From: DATHSN01 sp035464115
GTDB taxonomy: Bacteria > Actinomycetota > Acidimicrobiia > Acidimicrobiales > SKKL01
DNA: 8,893 nt
Direction: 5' to 3'
Assembly (NCBI GenBank): GCA_035464115.1
Contig: DATHSN010000417.1
Span: 1-8,893 of the forward strand
How positions within the stretch are numbered: position 1 is the first letter of the stretch; every line of letters starts with the position of its first letter. The notes beneath the pieces are model-generated. The model did no database searches. It was not told where the DNA came from and saw only the letters and a list, made by a program, of their open reading frames with translations. Positions 1-5,709 of the stretch are shown here, in pieces. Position numbers and translations under genes: made by a program.

Positions 1-553
1 GCGGCCCGACGCTGACCGCGGCCCACGCCGCGCTCGACGGCTCGAACGCCAGCTCGGCGCGGTCGCCAGTGGCGGTGGTGGCCGACCAGGCCACGAGGTC
101 GGCGATCTCCTCGCGGGGGGCCCGCTCCGCCAGCCCGTCGAGGCCGAGCTGGTCGTCGCCGGAGCCGACCTCGCTCACCCGCTGCAGGCAGATGTAGTTG
201 GACCGGCCCTTGAGCACCGCGAACCGCAGCGGCCGGCCGAGGTGGGCGGCGACCACGGGGAGGTCCTTGCCCGCCAGCTGGTCCTGCAGCGCCTTGGTGG
301 CCGTGGCCACCACCACGGGACCGTCGTGGAGCGCGGCGGGCACGAGGTAGGCGAACGACTTGCCGGTGCCGGTGCCGGCCTGGACCACGAGGTGGCGGCC
401 GGCGGCCACGGCGGTGGCCACCGCGTCGGCCATCTGCCGCTGCCCGGGGCGGTCCTCGCCCGCCGGGAGCGCGCTGCGGATGCGGTCGAGCGCGGCGGCC
501 GCCGCGGACGTCGCCGCGGGGGCGACGGTGGCGGGCTCGACGTCGGTGGTCAC
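1..553 (-). CDS. DinG/XPD-like ATP-dependent DNA helicase, N-terminal part (cut by the window edge)
   Basis: The visible 184 codons are the start of a superfamily 2 helicase of the DinG/XPD (iron-sulfur) type. These enzymes unwind DNA with ATP, and DinG relatives act on R-loops, forks and damaged DNA. Seen: an RPGQRQM Q-motif-like stretch near residues 34-40, a Walker A motif AGTGTGKS at 58-65, motif Ia-like VATATKALQDQL at 81-92, and GRSNYIC at 115-121. Cys121 fits the first of the four cysteines that hold the 4Fe-4S cluster in this family; the others would lie beyond the edge. Residues 5-22 are an Ala-rich, probably disordered lead. The GTG start at 553 is chosen because a TAGCCT box sits exactly 6 nt upstream and no better start lies further out. 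The gene follows the cyclase gene on the same strand after 64 nt, apparently with its own promoter. The family is clear; exact orthology to dinG is not, because the helicase C-terminal half is missing. Confidence 0.9.
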   Translation of the reverse strand, partial: MTTDVEPATVAPAATSAAAAALDRIRSALPAGEDRPGQRQMADAVATAVAAGRHLVVQAGTGTGKSFAYLVPAALHDGPVVVATATKALQDQLAGKDLPVVAAHLGRPLRFAVLKGRSNYICLQRVSEVGSGDDQLGLDGLAERAPREEIADLVAWSATTATGDRAELAFEPSSAAWAAVSVGP

Positions 554-559
554 GACGAC

Positions 560-565
560 AGGCTA
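560..565 (-). promoter_or_regulatory. -10-like box TAGCCT of the helicase gene (leaderless start)
   Basis: TAGCCT reads on the minus strand from 565 to 560 and is separated by 6 nt from the GTG start at 553. It matches the actinobacterial TANNNT -10 consensus at -12 to -7 if transcription starts on the first base of the start codon. No convincing -35 is visible. The same geometry recurs before four other genes in the window. Confidence 0.55.
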
Positions 566-617
566 CGGGTCGCCACCGACAGCCCGACCCGGCCGGGCCG
601 GTGGCGGGAGGGGTGGC

Positions 618-1868
618 TCAGCCGGTGATGCCGAGGCCGGCGGGGCGGCGTCGGGTGTGGGGTCGGGCGCCGTCGTCGGCGCGGGGTCCGCCGGTGCGCT
701 CGGGGTGCTCGGTGCTGGGGCGGGTGTGGGCGGCCCCGGTGGGCACGTCCCCGTCGCCGAGCGGACCGAAGGCATCGTGATCGCCGATGCGGCGCAGCTG
801 CGCCGGGCCGAGGGCACGCCCCGCCAGGAGCTCGTCGCGCAGCTCGGCGAGCGGCAGGGGCCGGCGGCGGGCGACGGTGACCGCCACCGAGGCGCTGGCG
901 GCCCGGCCGTGCACGTTCACGGTGGCGATGGCCTCGATGAGGCGGCGGCCGACGGCGTCGACCCCGTCGAGGTCGAGGCCGGGGATGAGCACGACGAACT
1001 CGTCGGCACCCCACCGCACCGCCACGTCGCCCTGGCGGAGCTCGGCGCGCAGCACGTCGGCGACGGCCGTGAGGAGCCTGTCGCCGACGACGTGGCCGAG
1101 GGTGTCGTTCACCTCGCGGAAGCCGTCGAGGTCGACCAGCGCCAGCCCGATGGGCGGCGTCGGCAGGTCGGTGGTGGGCGGACCACCGAGCCAGGCGTCG
1201 AGGAAGCCGCGGTTGGCCAACCCGGTGAGCGGGTCGTGGGTGGTGCGCTGGGGTTCGAACCCGCGGCGCAGCGAGTCGACCTGTCGGTCGAGGGCGTCGA
1301 CGCGCTCGGACACGATCTGCAGCGCCGCCGCCAAGCTGACCTCGGCGACGCTCAACGGAGCGGCGTCGGCCGCGGCGGCGGCCGACCGGATCCGGGCCAC
1401 CGTGGCCGGCTGCATCCGGCTGCCCATCTCCTGGGCGAGCCGGCGGGCCTCACCGGCGGCGACGTGGCGGTCGAACCCCCAGCGGGCGTCGAAGCGCCGT
1501 CCGAGCTCGAGCTCGTGCTCGTCGGGATCGAGCGACTCGAGGTCGATGGCGACGAGCGAGGCGCTGGCGCCGGGGGTGAGCAGCACGACGCACCACTGGG
1601 CGGCGAGCGGCTCTTCGGGGTGCAGGTCGACGACCTCGACGCCGTCGGGACGTGGTCCCGGACCGGCGTAGGCGGCCATGACGGCCGCGCCGGTGGCGGC
1701 CAGACGGCGGTAGCGCTCGGCCACGGGCGCGAAGTAGGCGCCTCGCTGGAACAGCCCGATGAGCACGGCGTCGTCGCCGACGGTCGGGGCCATCGACTCC
1801 ACGGTGCGCGACACCACCGACAGCGTGCGCTTGCTCGCCACCCGTCGAGACGTGGTCCCCGAGGTCAT
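618..1868 (-). CDS. DICT sensor domain - GGDEF diguanylate cyclase-like protein
   Basis: This 416-residue protein probably makes, or once made, cyclic di-GMP from two GTP. Residues about 11-125 resemble the DICT domain, a sensory module found with cyclases and two-component proteins; the best signature is LIGLFQRGAYF at 36-46. A helical, Ala-rich linker (130-205) follows, then a GGDEF domain from HDPLTGLANR (211-220). Asp246 and Asn254 in VDLDGFREVND are the expected metal and guanine contacts. The signature reads RWGADEF (285-291), so the second Gly of GGDEF is Ala. An RxxD inhibitory site, RQGD (278-281), lies exactly five residues before it and is intact. The usual terminal ALYxAK helix is not recognisable, and residues 365-416 are a polar, probably disordered tail. 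There is no transmembrane segment, so it is likely cytoplasmic. The ATG at 1868 is chosen for its GGAG ribosome-binding site and because the DICT domain starts just after it. Activity is uncertain given the changed motif. Confidence 0.88.
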   Translation of the reverse strand: MTSGTTSRRVASKRTLSVVSRTVESMAPTVGDDAVLIGLFQRGAYFAPVAERYRRLAATGAAVMAAYAGPGPRPDGVEVVDLHPEEPLAAQWCVVLLTPGASASLVAIDLESLDPDEHELELGRRFDARWGFDRHVAAGEARRLAQEMGSRMQPATVARIRSAAAAADAAPLSVAEVSLAAALQIVSERVDALDRQVDSLRRGFEPQRTTHDPLTGLANRGFLDAWLGGPPTTDLPTPPIGLALVDLDGFREVNDTLGHVVGDRLLTAVADVLRAELRQGDVAVRWGADEFVVLIPGLDLDGVDAVGRRLIEAIATVNVHGRAASASVAVTVARRRPLPLAELRDELLAGRALGPAQLRRIGDHDAFGPLGDGDVPTGAAHTRPSTEHPERTGGPRADDGARPHTRRRPAGLGITG

Positions 1869-1875
1869 GGTCCTG

Positions 1876-1879
1876 CTCC
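1876..1879 (-). promoter_or_regulatory. Ribosome-binding site GGAG of the DICT-GGDEF gene
   Basis: GGAG reads on the minus strand from 1879 to 1876, 7 nt before the ATG at 1868. No TANNNT box occupies the -12 to -7 position, so this gene seems to be translated from a leadered message, unlike most of its neighbours. It decides the start against the much longer open frame that runs upstream through the oxidoreductase gene. Confidence 0.5.
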
Positions 1880-1975
1880 GTTCGCCGCCCTGCCGAGCAG
1901 TCTCGCAGGTCAGCGGCCGCGTTGCGAGCCCTTCCGGCCGCGCATCGTGGTGGTCGGCGGCGGGAAGGCCACCGT

Positions 1976-3049
1976 TCAGCGCCCGGGGTTGGGGACCCGC
2001 CCGACGAAACGGCCCTCCGGTCGCCGAGGGCGGTAGGCGTCGACGACGGGCGCCAGCTCGACGGGGCCGCTGCCGTGCAGGATCACGCCGTCGGCCCCGG
2101 CGTCGAACTGCTCGACGACCCGTGCGGCGCACCCCTCGGCGCTGCCGACGGCGGCCGGCAGCCAGGTGTCGGGGATCAGCTCGGCGATGCGACGGAGCTG
2201 GTCGAGCGACGCCACCGCGTCGATGGCGCCGGGCACCGCCCGCACGGTCTCGTCGGCCCGGAACCGCTCGAGCACCGCGTGGTCCCAGTGGTTGAGGGAG
2301 ACCAGCGCGTCGCCGTAGACCTGCAGGTAGGTGGCCATCCGGCCGATCAGGCCGCGGAGGCGACGCTCCTCGTCGGGCTCGTGGAGGGTGGCGAGGACCG
2401 ACCAGACCCGCACGCGCTCGGGATCGCGCCCGGCGCGCTCGGCGCCCCGCCGGATCGACGCCACCGCCTCGGCCAGCGCCTCGTCGGTGACGAAGGTGTG
2501 CAGGATGACGCCGTCGGCGACCCCGCCGGCCCACTCCATGGTGCGATGCCCCAGCGCGGCGACCATCACCGGGATGTCCTCGTCGAAGGTGGGGTCGAGG
2601 CGCAGGAACGGCCATCGCCCGGCCGGGCCGTCGTGGCCGAGGATCGTCTCACCCCGCCAGAGCCGCCGCCAGACGCCGATGGCGTCCTCCATCTGGGCCA
2701 TGGTGATGCGGGGCACGCCGACCGCGTCCATGAGCGGGGTGATGCCGCGACCGATGCCCAGCGCGAAGCGACCGCGGCTCATGCGGTGCAACGTGGTGGC
2801 CCACGACGCGGTGACCATCGGGTGTCGGGTGGGGTGGTTGGTGACACCGGTGGCCACCCCCACCTCGTCGCTGACGGCCACGGCCGCGCCCGACAGCGCG
2901 CCCAGCTCCTTCAGGGCGAAGCGCTCGGACAAGAAGACCGAGCCGAGGCCGACCCGCTCGGCGTCACGGACCTCGTCGAGCAGCACCGCGGGATCGTCGA
3001 CGTGTCCGGCCAGGCCGTAGCAGCCGAGCTCCACCAGTCGATCGGTCAT
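1976..3049 (-). CDS. LLM-class (luciferase-like) flavin/F420-dependent oxidoreductase
   Basis: A 357-residue single-domain TIM-barrel oxidoreductase of the bacterial luciferase superfamily. These enzymes use FMN or reduced F420 for hydride transfer; the substrate cannot be read from the sequence. Seen: the N-terminal strand VELGCYGL (6-13), DEVRDAERVGLGSVFLSER (25-43), the barrel segment VGVATGVTNHPTRHP (63-77), and MSRGRFALGIGRG (90-102), which is the hallmark of the superfamily. IPVMVAALG (159-167) and GVADGVILH (176-184) follow the usual later barrel strands. The ISER- and NHPTRHP-like features recall the actinobacterial F420-dependent subfamily typified by MSMEG_2249, but I infer this from memory of the family pattern. 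The length is normal. The ATG at 3049 has a TACGGT box 6 nt upstream. The cyclase gene follows after 107 nt on the same strand, a gap in which I see no clear promoter, so co-transcription is possible. There is no signal peptide, so it is cytoplasmic. Confidence 0.9.
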   Translation of the reverse strand: MTDRLVELGCYGLAGHVDDPAVLLDEVRDAERVGLGSVFLSERFALKELGALSGAAVAVSDEVGVATGVTNHPTRHPMVTASWATTLHRMSRGRFALGIGRGITPLMDAVGVPRITMAQMEDAIGVWRRLWRGETILGHDGPAGRWPFLRLDPTFDEDIPVMVAALGHRTMEWAGGVADGVILHTFVTDEALAEAVASIRRGAERAGRDPERVRVWSVLATLHEPDEERRLRGLIGRMATYLQVYGDALVSLNHWDHAVLERFRADETVRAVPGAIDAVASLDQLRRIAELIPDTWLPAAVGSAEGCAARVVEQFDAGADGVILHGSGPVELAPVVDAYRPRRPEGRFVGRVPNPGR

Positions 3050-3055
3050 CCCCGC

Positions 3056-3061
3056 ACCGTA
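3056..3061 (-). promoter_or_regulatory. -10-like box TACGGT of the oxidoreductase gene (leaderless start)
   Basis: TACGGT reads on the minus strand from 3061 to 3056, with 6 nt between it and the ATG at 3049. This places it at -12 to -7 of a leaderless transcript. A 15-bp inverted repeat begins only 4 nt further upstream and would cover the spacer and -35 region. Confidence 0.5.
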
Positions 3062-3065
3062 CGCG

Positions 3066-3102
3066 GCACCGCTCGTCGGCGCAGGTGGCCGACGAGCGGT
3101 GC
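3066..3102. terminator. Perfect 15-bp inverted repeat: terminator hairpin or operator
   Basis: The arm at 3066-3080 (GCACCGCTCGTCGGC) is the exact reverse complement of the arm at 3088-3102, with a 7-nt loop GCAGGTG. It lies between the thioredoxin stop and the oxidoreductase start, both on the minus strand. It could end the thioredoxin transcript, as a U-tract-less hairpin of the kind common in high-GC actinobacteria. Alternatively it could bind a dimeric regulator, because it spans about -17 to -53 of the oxidoreductase start. The pairing is certain; the role is not. Confidence 0.6.
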
Positions 3103-3136
3103 GTCAGGGTGTGGGGGCCGTCGCCGGCCGGTGCCG

Positions 3137-3201
3137 CTGGCGGGTCAGTGCTGGCGGCGGGTCAGTGCTGGTGGCGGGTCAGTGCTGGCAGCGGGTCAGT
3201 G
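3137..3201. repeat. 17-bp tandem repeat, three full copies plus one shortened copy
   Basis: The units at 3151-3167, 3168-3184 and 3185-3201 share the pattern CTGGYRGCGGGTCAGTG, differing only at the fifth and sixth bases (CG, TG, CA). A 14-nt copy at 3137-3150 lacks three bases. The last unit contains the thioredoxin stop codon (3196-3198), so the array forms the start of that gene's 3' untranslated region. Slippage-type duplication is the simplest origin. Confidence 0.85.
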
Positions 3202-3591
3202 CTGGTGGTCGTGCTCGTGGTCGTGCTCGTGGCTGGCGGCCACCTGGCGGTGGACCTCTTCCATGTCGAGGCCCTGGGCCTGCGCGAGCAGGTCGTCGAG
3301 GGCGGCGGCGGGCAGGGCGCCGGCCTGGTTGTAGACCAGGACCTGCTCCCGGAACACCATGAGCGTGGGGATCGACATGATGCCGAGGGCGCCCGACAGC
3401 TCGGGGGCGGCCTCGGTGTCGACCTTGACGAACAGGGCGTCGTCGTTGGCCTCGGCGGCCTTCTCGAAGATGGGGGCGAAGGTGCGGCACGGCCCGCACC
3501 AGCTGGCCCAGAAGTCGATGAGGACGGTGTCGTTCTCGGCGATGACGTCCTTGAGCTCGTCGACGGTGGTGATCTCTCGCAACGCGGTCAT
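3196..3591 (-). CDS. Thioredoxin with a histidine-rich C-terminal tail
   Basis: A 131-residue cytoplasmic thioredoxin that reduces disulfides in target proteins, recharged by thioredoxin reductase. Seen: a buried Asp26, the active site WCGPC at 31-35 (Cys32 and Cys35, numbered as in E. coli thioredoxin), and the cis-proline in SIPT (Pro75). The fold closes near residue 105. The tail is unusual: residues 121-131 alternate His with acidic or polar residues (HEHDHEHDHQH, six His), which looks like a metal-binding tail absent from ordinary thioredoxins. It is encoded partly by two copies of a 12-bp repeat. The ATG at 3591 is chosen because it gives standard thioredoxin numbering; AAGG lies 3 nt before it. 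An in-frame GTG at 3600 is an alternative that would add three residues. No -10 box sits at the leaderless position here. The gene is divergent from the helix-turn-helix gene with an 88-nt shared spacer. The family is certain; the paralogue type is not. Confidence 0.93.
   Translation of the reverse strand: MTALREITTVDELKDVIAENDTVLIDFWASWCGPCRTFAPIFEKAAEANDDALFVKVDTEAAPELSGALGIMSIPTLMVFREQVLVYNQAGALPAAALDDLLAQAQGLDMEEVHRQVAASHEHDHEHDHQH
3208..3231. repeat. Two tandem 12-bp repeats inside the thioredoxin gene
   Basis: GTCGTGCTCGTG occurs twice in tandem at 3208-3219 and 3220-3231. Read on the minus strand it encodes the repeated His-Glu-His-Asp units of the thioredoxin tail. The length is a multiple of three, so copy-number changes would lengthen or shorten the tail without a frameshift. 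Confidence 0.85.
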
Positions 3592-3645
3592 GACCTTCAC
3601 AACACACCGGTGGGGGTATCTGTTCCCGGGTGGGGTGGGGAATCC

Positions 3646-3673
3646 TTGATCCGGGTCGCTCGCCGCCGATGGT
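3646..3673 (+). promoter_or_regulatory. Candidate promoter TTGATC - 16 nt - GATGGT of the helix-turn-helix gene
   Basis: TTGATC at 3646-3651 resembles a -35 element. GATGGT at 3668-3673 sits 6 nt before the ATG at 3680, the same place as the TANNNT boxes of neighbouring genes, although its first base is G. The spacer is 16 nt. This is a moderate match in the divergent spacer shared with the thioredoxin gene. Confidence 0.35.
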
Positions 3674-3679
3674 CCTCCC

Positions 3680-4042
3680 ATGAGTTCGGCGAGCCTCCGC
3701 TCGGATCCTGAGCCGCCCGACGACACCGTCGCGCTCCTGGTGGCTCGCATCCGTCGCCTCGAAGCCGAGCTCGCGGCGCGCCCCGACGGTGACGGCACCG
3801 AGCTCTCCTCGGTCCCGACCCGCAAGCCCAAGGGCGGACCGATGGATCCCGACACCCGCCGCGACCTGGTGGTCAAGCGCGAGCGGCTCGAGCTGGCCCG
3901 GCTCGCCGAGCAGGCGGCCTGGGAGGACGTGAAGGCGGCGGTGGCCGCCGCGGCGGCCGACGGCGCCAGCTACCGCGAGATCGCCGAGGCCATCGGCGTC
4001 ACCCGCGCCCGCGTGTACCAGCTGGTCTCGGGCAAGCGCTGA
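3680..4042 (+). CDS. Small helix-turn-helix DNA-binding protein, function unknown
   Basis: I do not recognise a named family for this 120-residue protein. The C-terminal 26 residues, GASYREIAEAIGVTRARVYQ followed by LVSGKR, form a clear helix-turn-helix like the sigma region 4 or MarR/RpiR-type recognition helices (REIAEAIGV - turn - RARVYQL). Before it, residues 61-92 are charged and Ala-rich and predicted helical. Residues 18-34 (ALLVARIRRLEAELAAR) could form a short coiled coil, so dimerisation is plausible. Residues 35-60 look flexible. There is no membrane segment. The ATG at 3680 is chosen because a promoter-like box lies 6 nt upstream and third codon positions are GC-rich from this point on; a shorter start at Met55 is possible. 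It is divergent from thioredoxin and 86 nt upstream of uppS on the same strand. A role in regulating either neighbour is only a guess. Confidence 0.75.
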   Translation: MSSASLRSDPEPPDDTVALLVARIRRLEAELAARPDGDGTELSSVPTRKPKGGPMDPDTRRDLVVKRERLELARLAEQAAWEDVKAAVAAAAADGASYREIAEAIGVTRARVYQLVSGKR

Positions 4043-4116
4043 GACCGCGGGCGTCGGCCCGGGGGTCGGTCGGGCGCCGAGGTGATCAGAGCCCCGTCGG
4101 CGCCGGACCCCGGCGC

Positions 4117-4122
4117 TAGCGT
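4117..4122 (+). promoter_or_regulatory. -10-like box TAGCGT of uppS (leaderless start)
   Basis: TAGCGT ends 6 nt before the GTG start at 4129, so it is at -12 to -7 of a leaderless transcript. It supports the GTG as the true uppS start and implies uppS-recO can be transcribed apart from the upstream gene. Confidence 0.55.
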
Positions 4123-4128
4123 GCGGAC

Positions 4129-4884
4129 GTGGTCCCCGACGGCATCGACCCGCAGCACATCCCCCGCCACATCGCCTGCGTGATGGACGGCAACGGCCGG
4201 TGGGCGCAGCGGCGGGGCCTGCCCCGCACCGAGGGCCACGCCGCGGGCGAGGACGCGCTGTTCGACACGGTCGAGGGAGCCCTCGACCTCGGCCTCGGGT
4301 GGCTCACGGTCTACGCCTTCTCCACCGAGAACTGGCGCCGGCCCCGCGACGAGGTCCGGTTCCTCATGCAGTTCAACGAGTCCATCTTGTTGCGTCGCCG
4401 CGACGAGCTGCACGAGCGCAACGTGCGGATGCGGTTCGTGGGCCGGCGCGACTGGCGGGTGCCCAAGCGCCTGCTGCGGCGCATGGACGAGGCCGTCGAG
4501 CTGACCGGGGCCAACACCGGCATGACGTTCACCATGGCGTTCAACTACGGCGGCCGGGCCGAGATCGTCGACGCGGTGCGGGCCATCGTGGCGTCGGGCA
4601 TCGCCCCCGACAAGGTCGACGAGCGCACGATCGCCCGGCACCTCTACGCCCCCGACATGCCCGACCCCGACCTCATGGTCCGCACGTCGGGCGAGTACCG
4701 CACCTCGAACTTCCTCTTGTGGGAGCTGGCCTACAGCGAGCTGGTGTTCACCGAGGTGCTGTGGCCCGACTTCCGTCGCGAGCACCTCTTCGACGCCGTG
4801 CGCGAGTTCCAGCGCCGCGAGCGCCGCTTCGGTGGCGTCGACGCGGCCACCGGCGAGCGCCGGAGCGACGGCGCCGAGCGGTGA
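4129..4884 (+). CDS. uppS: Isoprenyl transferase (cis-prenyl diphosphate synthase, UppS family)
   Basis: A 251-residue enzyme that adds isopentenyl diphosphate units in cis to an allylic primer, producing the polyprenyl (undecaprenyl or decaprenyl) diphosphate carrier for peptidoglycan and wall polymer synthesis. It acts at the inner face of the membrane. Seen: HIACVMDGNGRWA at 14-26 with catalytic Asp20, the loop FSTENWRRP at 64-72, AFNYGGRAEI at 137-146, and the diphosphate-binding region DLMVRTSGEYRTSNFLLWEL at 181-200 with Arg185 and Arg191. Glu209, in FTEVLWPDF, fits the magnesium-binding Glu. Length and all signature blocks are normal. The GTG at 4129 leads directly into the family core and has a TAGCGT box 6 nt upstream. 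The stop codon overlaps the recO start, so the two genes are translationally coupled. The last 15 residues are a polar tail. Product chain length cannot be read from the sequence. Confidence 0.96.
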   Translation: MVPDGIDPQHIPRHIACVMDGNGRWAQRRGLPRTEGHAAGEDALFDTVEGALDLGLGWLTVYAFSTENWRRPRDEVRFLMQFNESILLRRRDELHERNVRMRFVGRRDWRVPKRLLRRMDEAVELTGANTGMTFTMAFNYGGRAEIVDAVRAIVASGIAPDKVDERTIARHLYAPDMPDPDLMVRTSGEYRTSNFLLWELAYSELVFTEVLWPDFRREHLFDAVREFQRRERRFGGVDAATGERRSDGAER

Positions 4885-5597
4885 CCCTCTACCGCGAGCA
4901 CGGCATCGTGCTGCGCACCTACAAGCTGGGCGAGGCCGACCGCATCGTGGTCCTGGCCACGCGCGGCCGGGGCAAGGTGCGCGCCGTGGCCAAGGGCGTG
5001 CGCAAGACCCGCAGCAAGTTCGGTGCCCGCCTCGAGCCGCCGAGCCACGTCGCGCTGCAGCTCTACGAGGGACGCGAGCTCGACATCGTCACCCAGGCCG
5101 AGACCGTCGACGCCTTCCGCCCGATCCGCGAGGACCTCGACCGCTGGTCGCGTGCGGCGTCGATGCTCGAGGCGGTCGACCAGCTCGCCCTCGAGGACGA
5201 GCCCAACCCCCGCCAGTACCAGATGCTGCTGGGGGCGCTCCGGGCCCTGGCCGCGCACGTGTCGCCGCTCGTGGTGCCCGCCTTCTACTGGAAGCTGCTC
5301 GCCGCCGAAGGCCTCCGCCCCGAGCTCGACCAGTGCGTGGCGTGCGGGCGCGCCGACGAGCTGGTGGCGTTCGACCTCGACGCCGGCGGCGTGCTGTGCC
5401 GTGAGTGCCGGCACGGCTCCGCGGTGACCCCGGCGGCGCTGGGGTTGCTGCGCGAGATCCTGGGCGGAGGGCTCGGTGGCGCGTTGAACGCCCCCGAGTC
5501 CGACGCCACCCGCGAGGTCGACCACCTGGCCACCCGGGCGATGGAGCACCACCTCGAGCGCCGACTGCGCTCGGTGCACCTGCTCGACCGGGGCTGA
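4881..5597 (+). CDS. recO: DNA repair protein RecO
   Basis: A 238-residue RecO, the recombination mediator that with RecR helps load RecA onto SSB-coated single-stranded DNA and anneals complementary strands. Seen: an N-terminal OB-fold, residues 1-80, with the typical opening YREHGIVLRTYKLGEADRIV (4-23) and GKVRAVAKGVRKTRSKFG (31-48). A helical domain follows, then a four-cysteine zinc-binding site: CVAC at 152-155 and CREC at 173-176. Length matches the family. The GTG start at 4881 overlaps the uppS stop as GTGA, and upstream sequence in this frame is only a shadow of uppS. Expression therefore most likely depends on the uppS message. All key zinc ligands are present and nothing appears broken. 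Confidence 0.96.
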   Translation: MTLYREHGIVLRTYKLGEADRIVVLATRGRGKVRAVAKGVRKTRSKFGARLEPPSHVALQLYEGRELDIVTQAETVDAFRPIREDLDRWSRAASMLEAVDQLALEDEPNPRQYQMLLGALRALAAHVSPLVVPAFYWKLLAAEGLRPELDQCVACGRADELVAFDLDAGGVLCRECRHGSAVTPAALGLLREILGGGLGGALNAPESDATREVDHLATRAMEHHLERRLRSVHLLDRG

Positions 5598-5697
5598 CCG
5601 AGCGCCCACCAGATTCGATCGTCACCCGTTCCCTCACCTCGAGGCGGTCGCGGCCGATATCGCCGCCGTCTCCACGGACGGGGGCGCGTGGCTGGGC

Positions 5698-5704
5698 AAG
5701 GAGG
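5698..5704 (+). promoter_or_regulatory. Strong Shine-Dalgarno AAGGAGG of the EF-hand-like gene
   Basis: AAGGAGG lies 5 nt before the ATG at 5710 and is a near-perfect complement of the 16S rRNA 3' end. It fixes the start of the downstream gene and shows the message is leadered. It stands out because most other genes here appear leaderless. Confidence 0.75.
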
Positions 5705-5709
5705 CGACC

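Noticed and set aside
1913..1941. A 7-bp inverted repeat (GCGGCCG / CGGCCGC) between the oxidoreductase and cyclase genes.
   Set aside because: An all-GC stem with a 15-nt loop and no U-tract is expected by chance at this base composition.
360..2036. Long plus-strand open frames across the cyclase and helicase genes (for example 558 residues).
   Set aside because: They are rich in Gly, Arg and Ala with no recognisable domain, and lie opposite genes with clear families; a by-product of high GC with few stop codons.
3592..3876. An N-terminal extension of thioredoxin to 3876.
   Set aside because: It would overlap the divergent helix-turn-helix gene and add 95 non-thioredoxin residues; the ATG at 3591 gives standard thioredoxin numbering.
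4048..4061. A 5-bp hairpin just after the helix-turn-helix gene.
   Set aside because: Too short and without a U-tract to call a terminator.
5634..5660. A sigma-28-like promoter (GCCGATAT with TCAC 15 nt upstream) before the EF-hand-like gene.
   Set aside because: The -10 part matches well but the -35 matches only two of four bases, and no flagellar gene is in the window.
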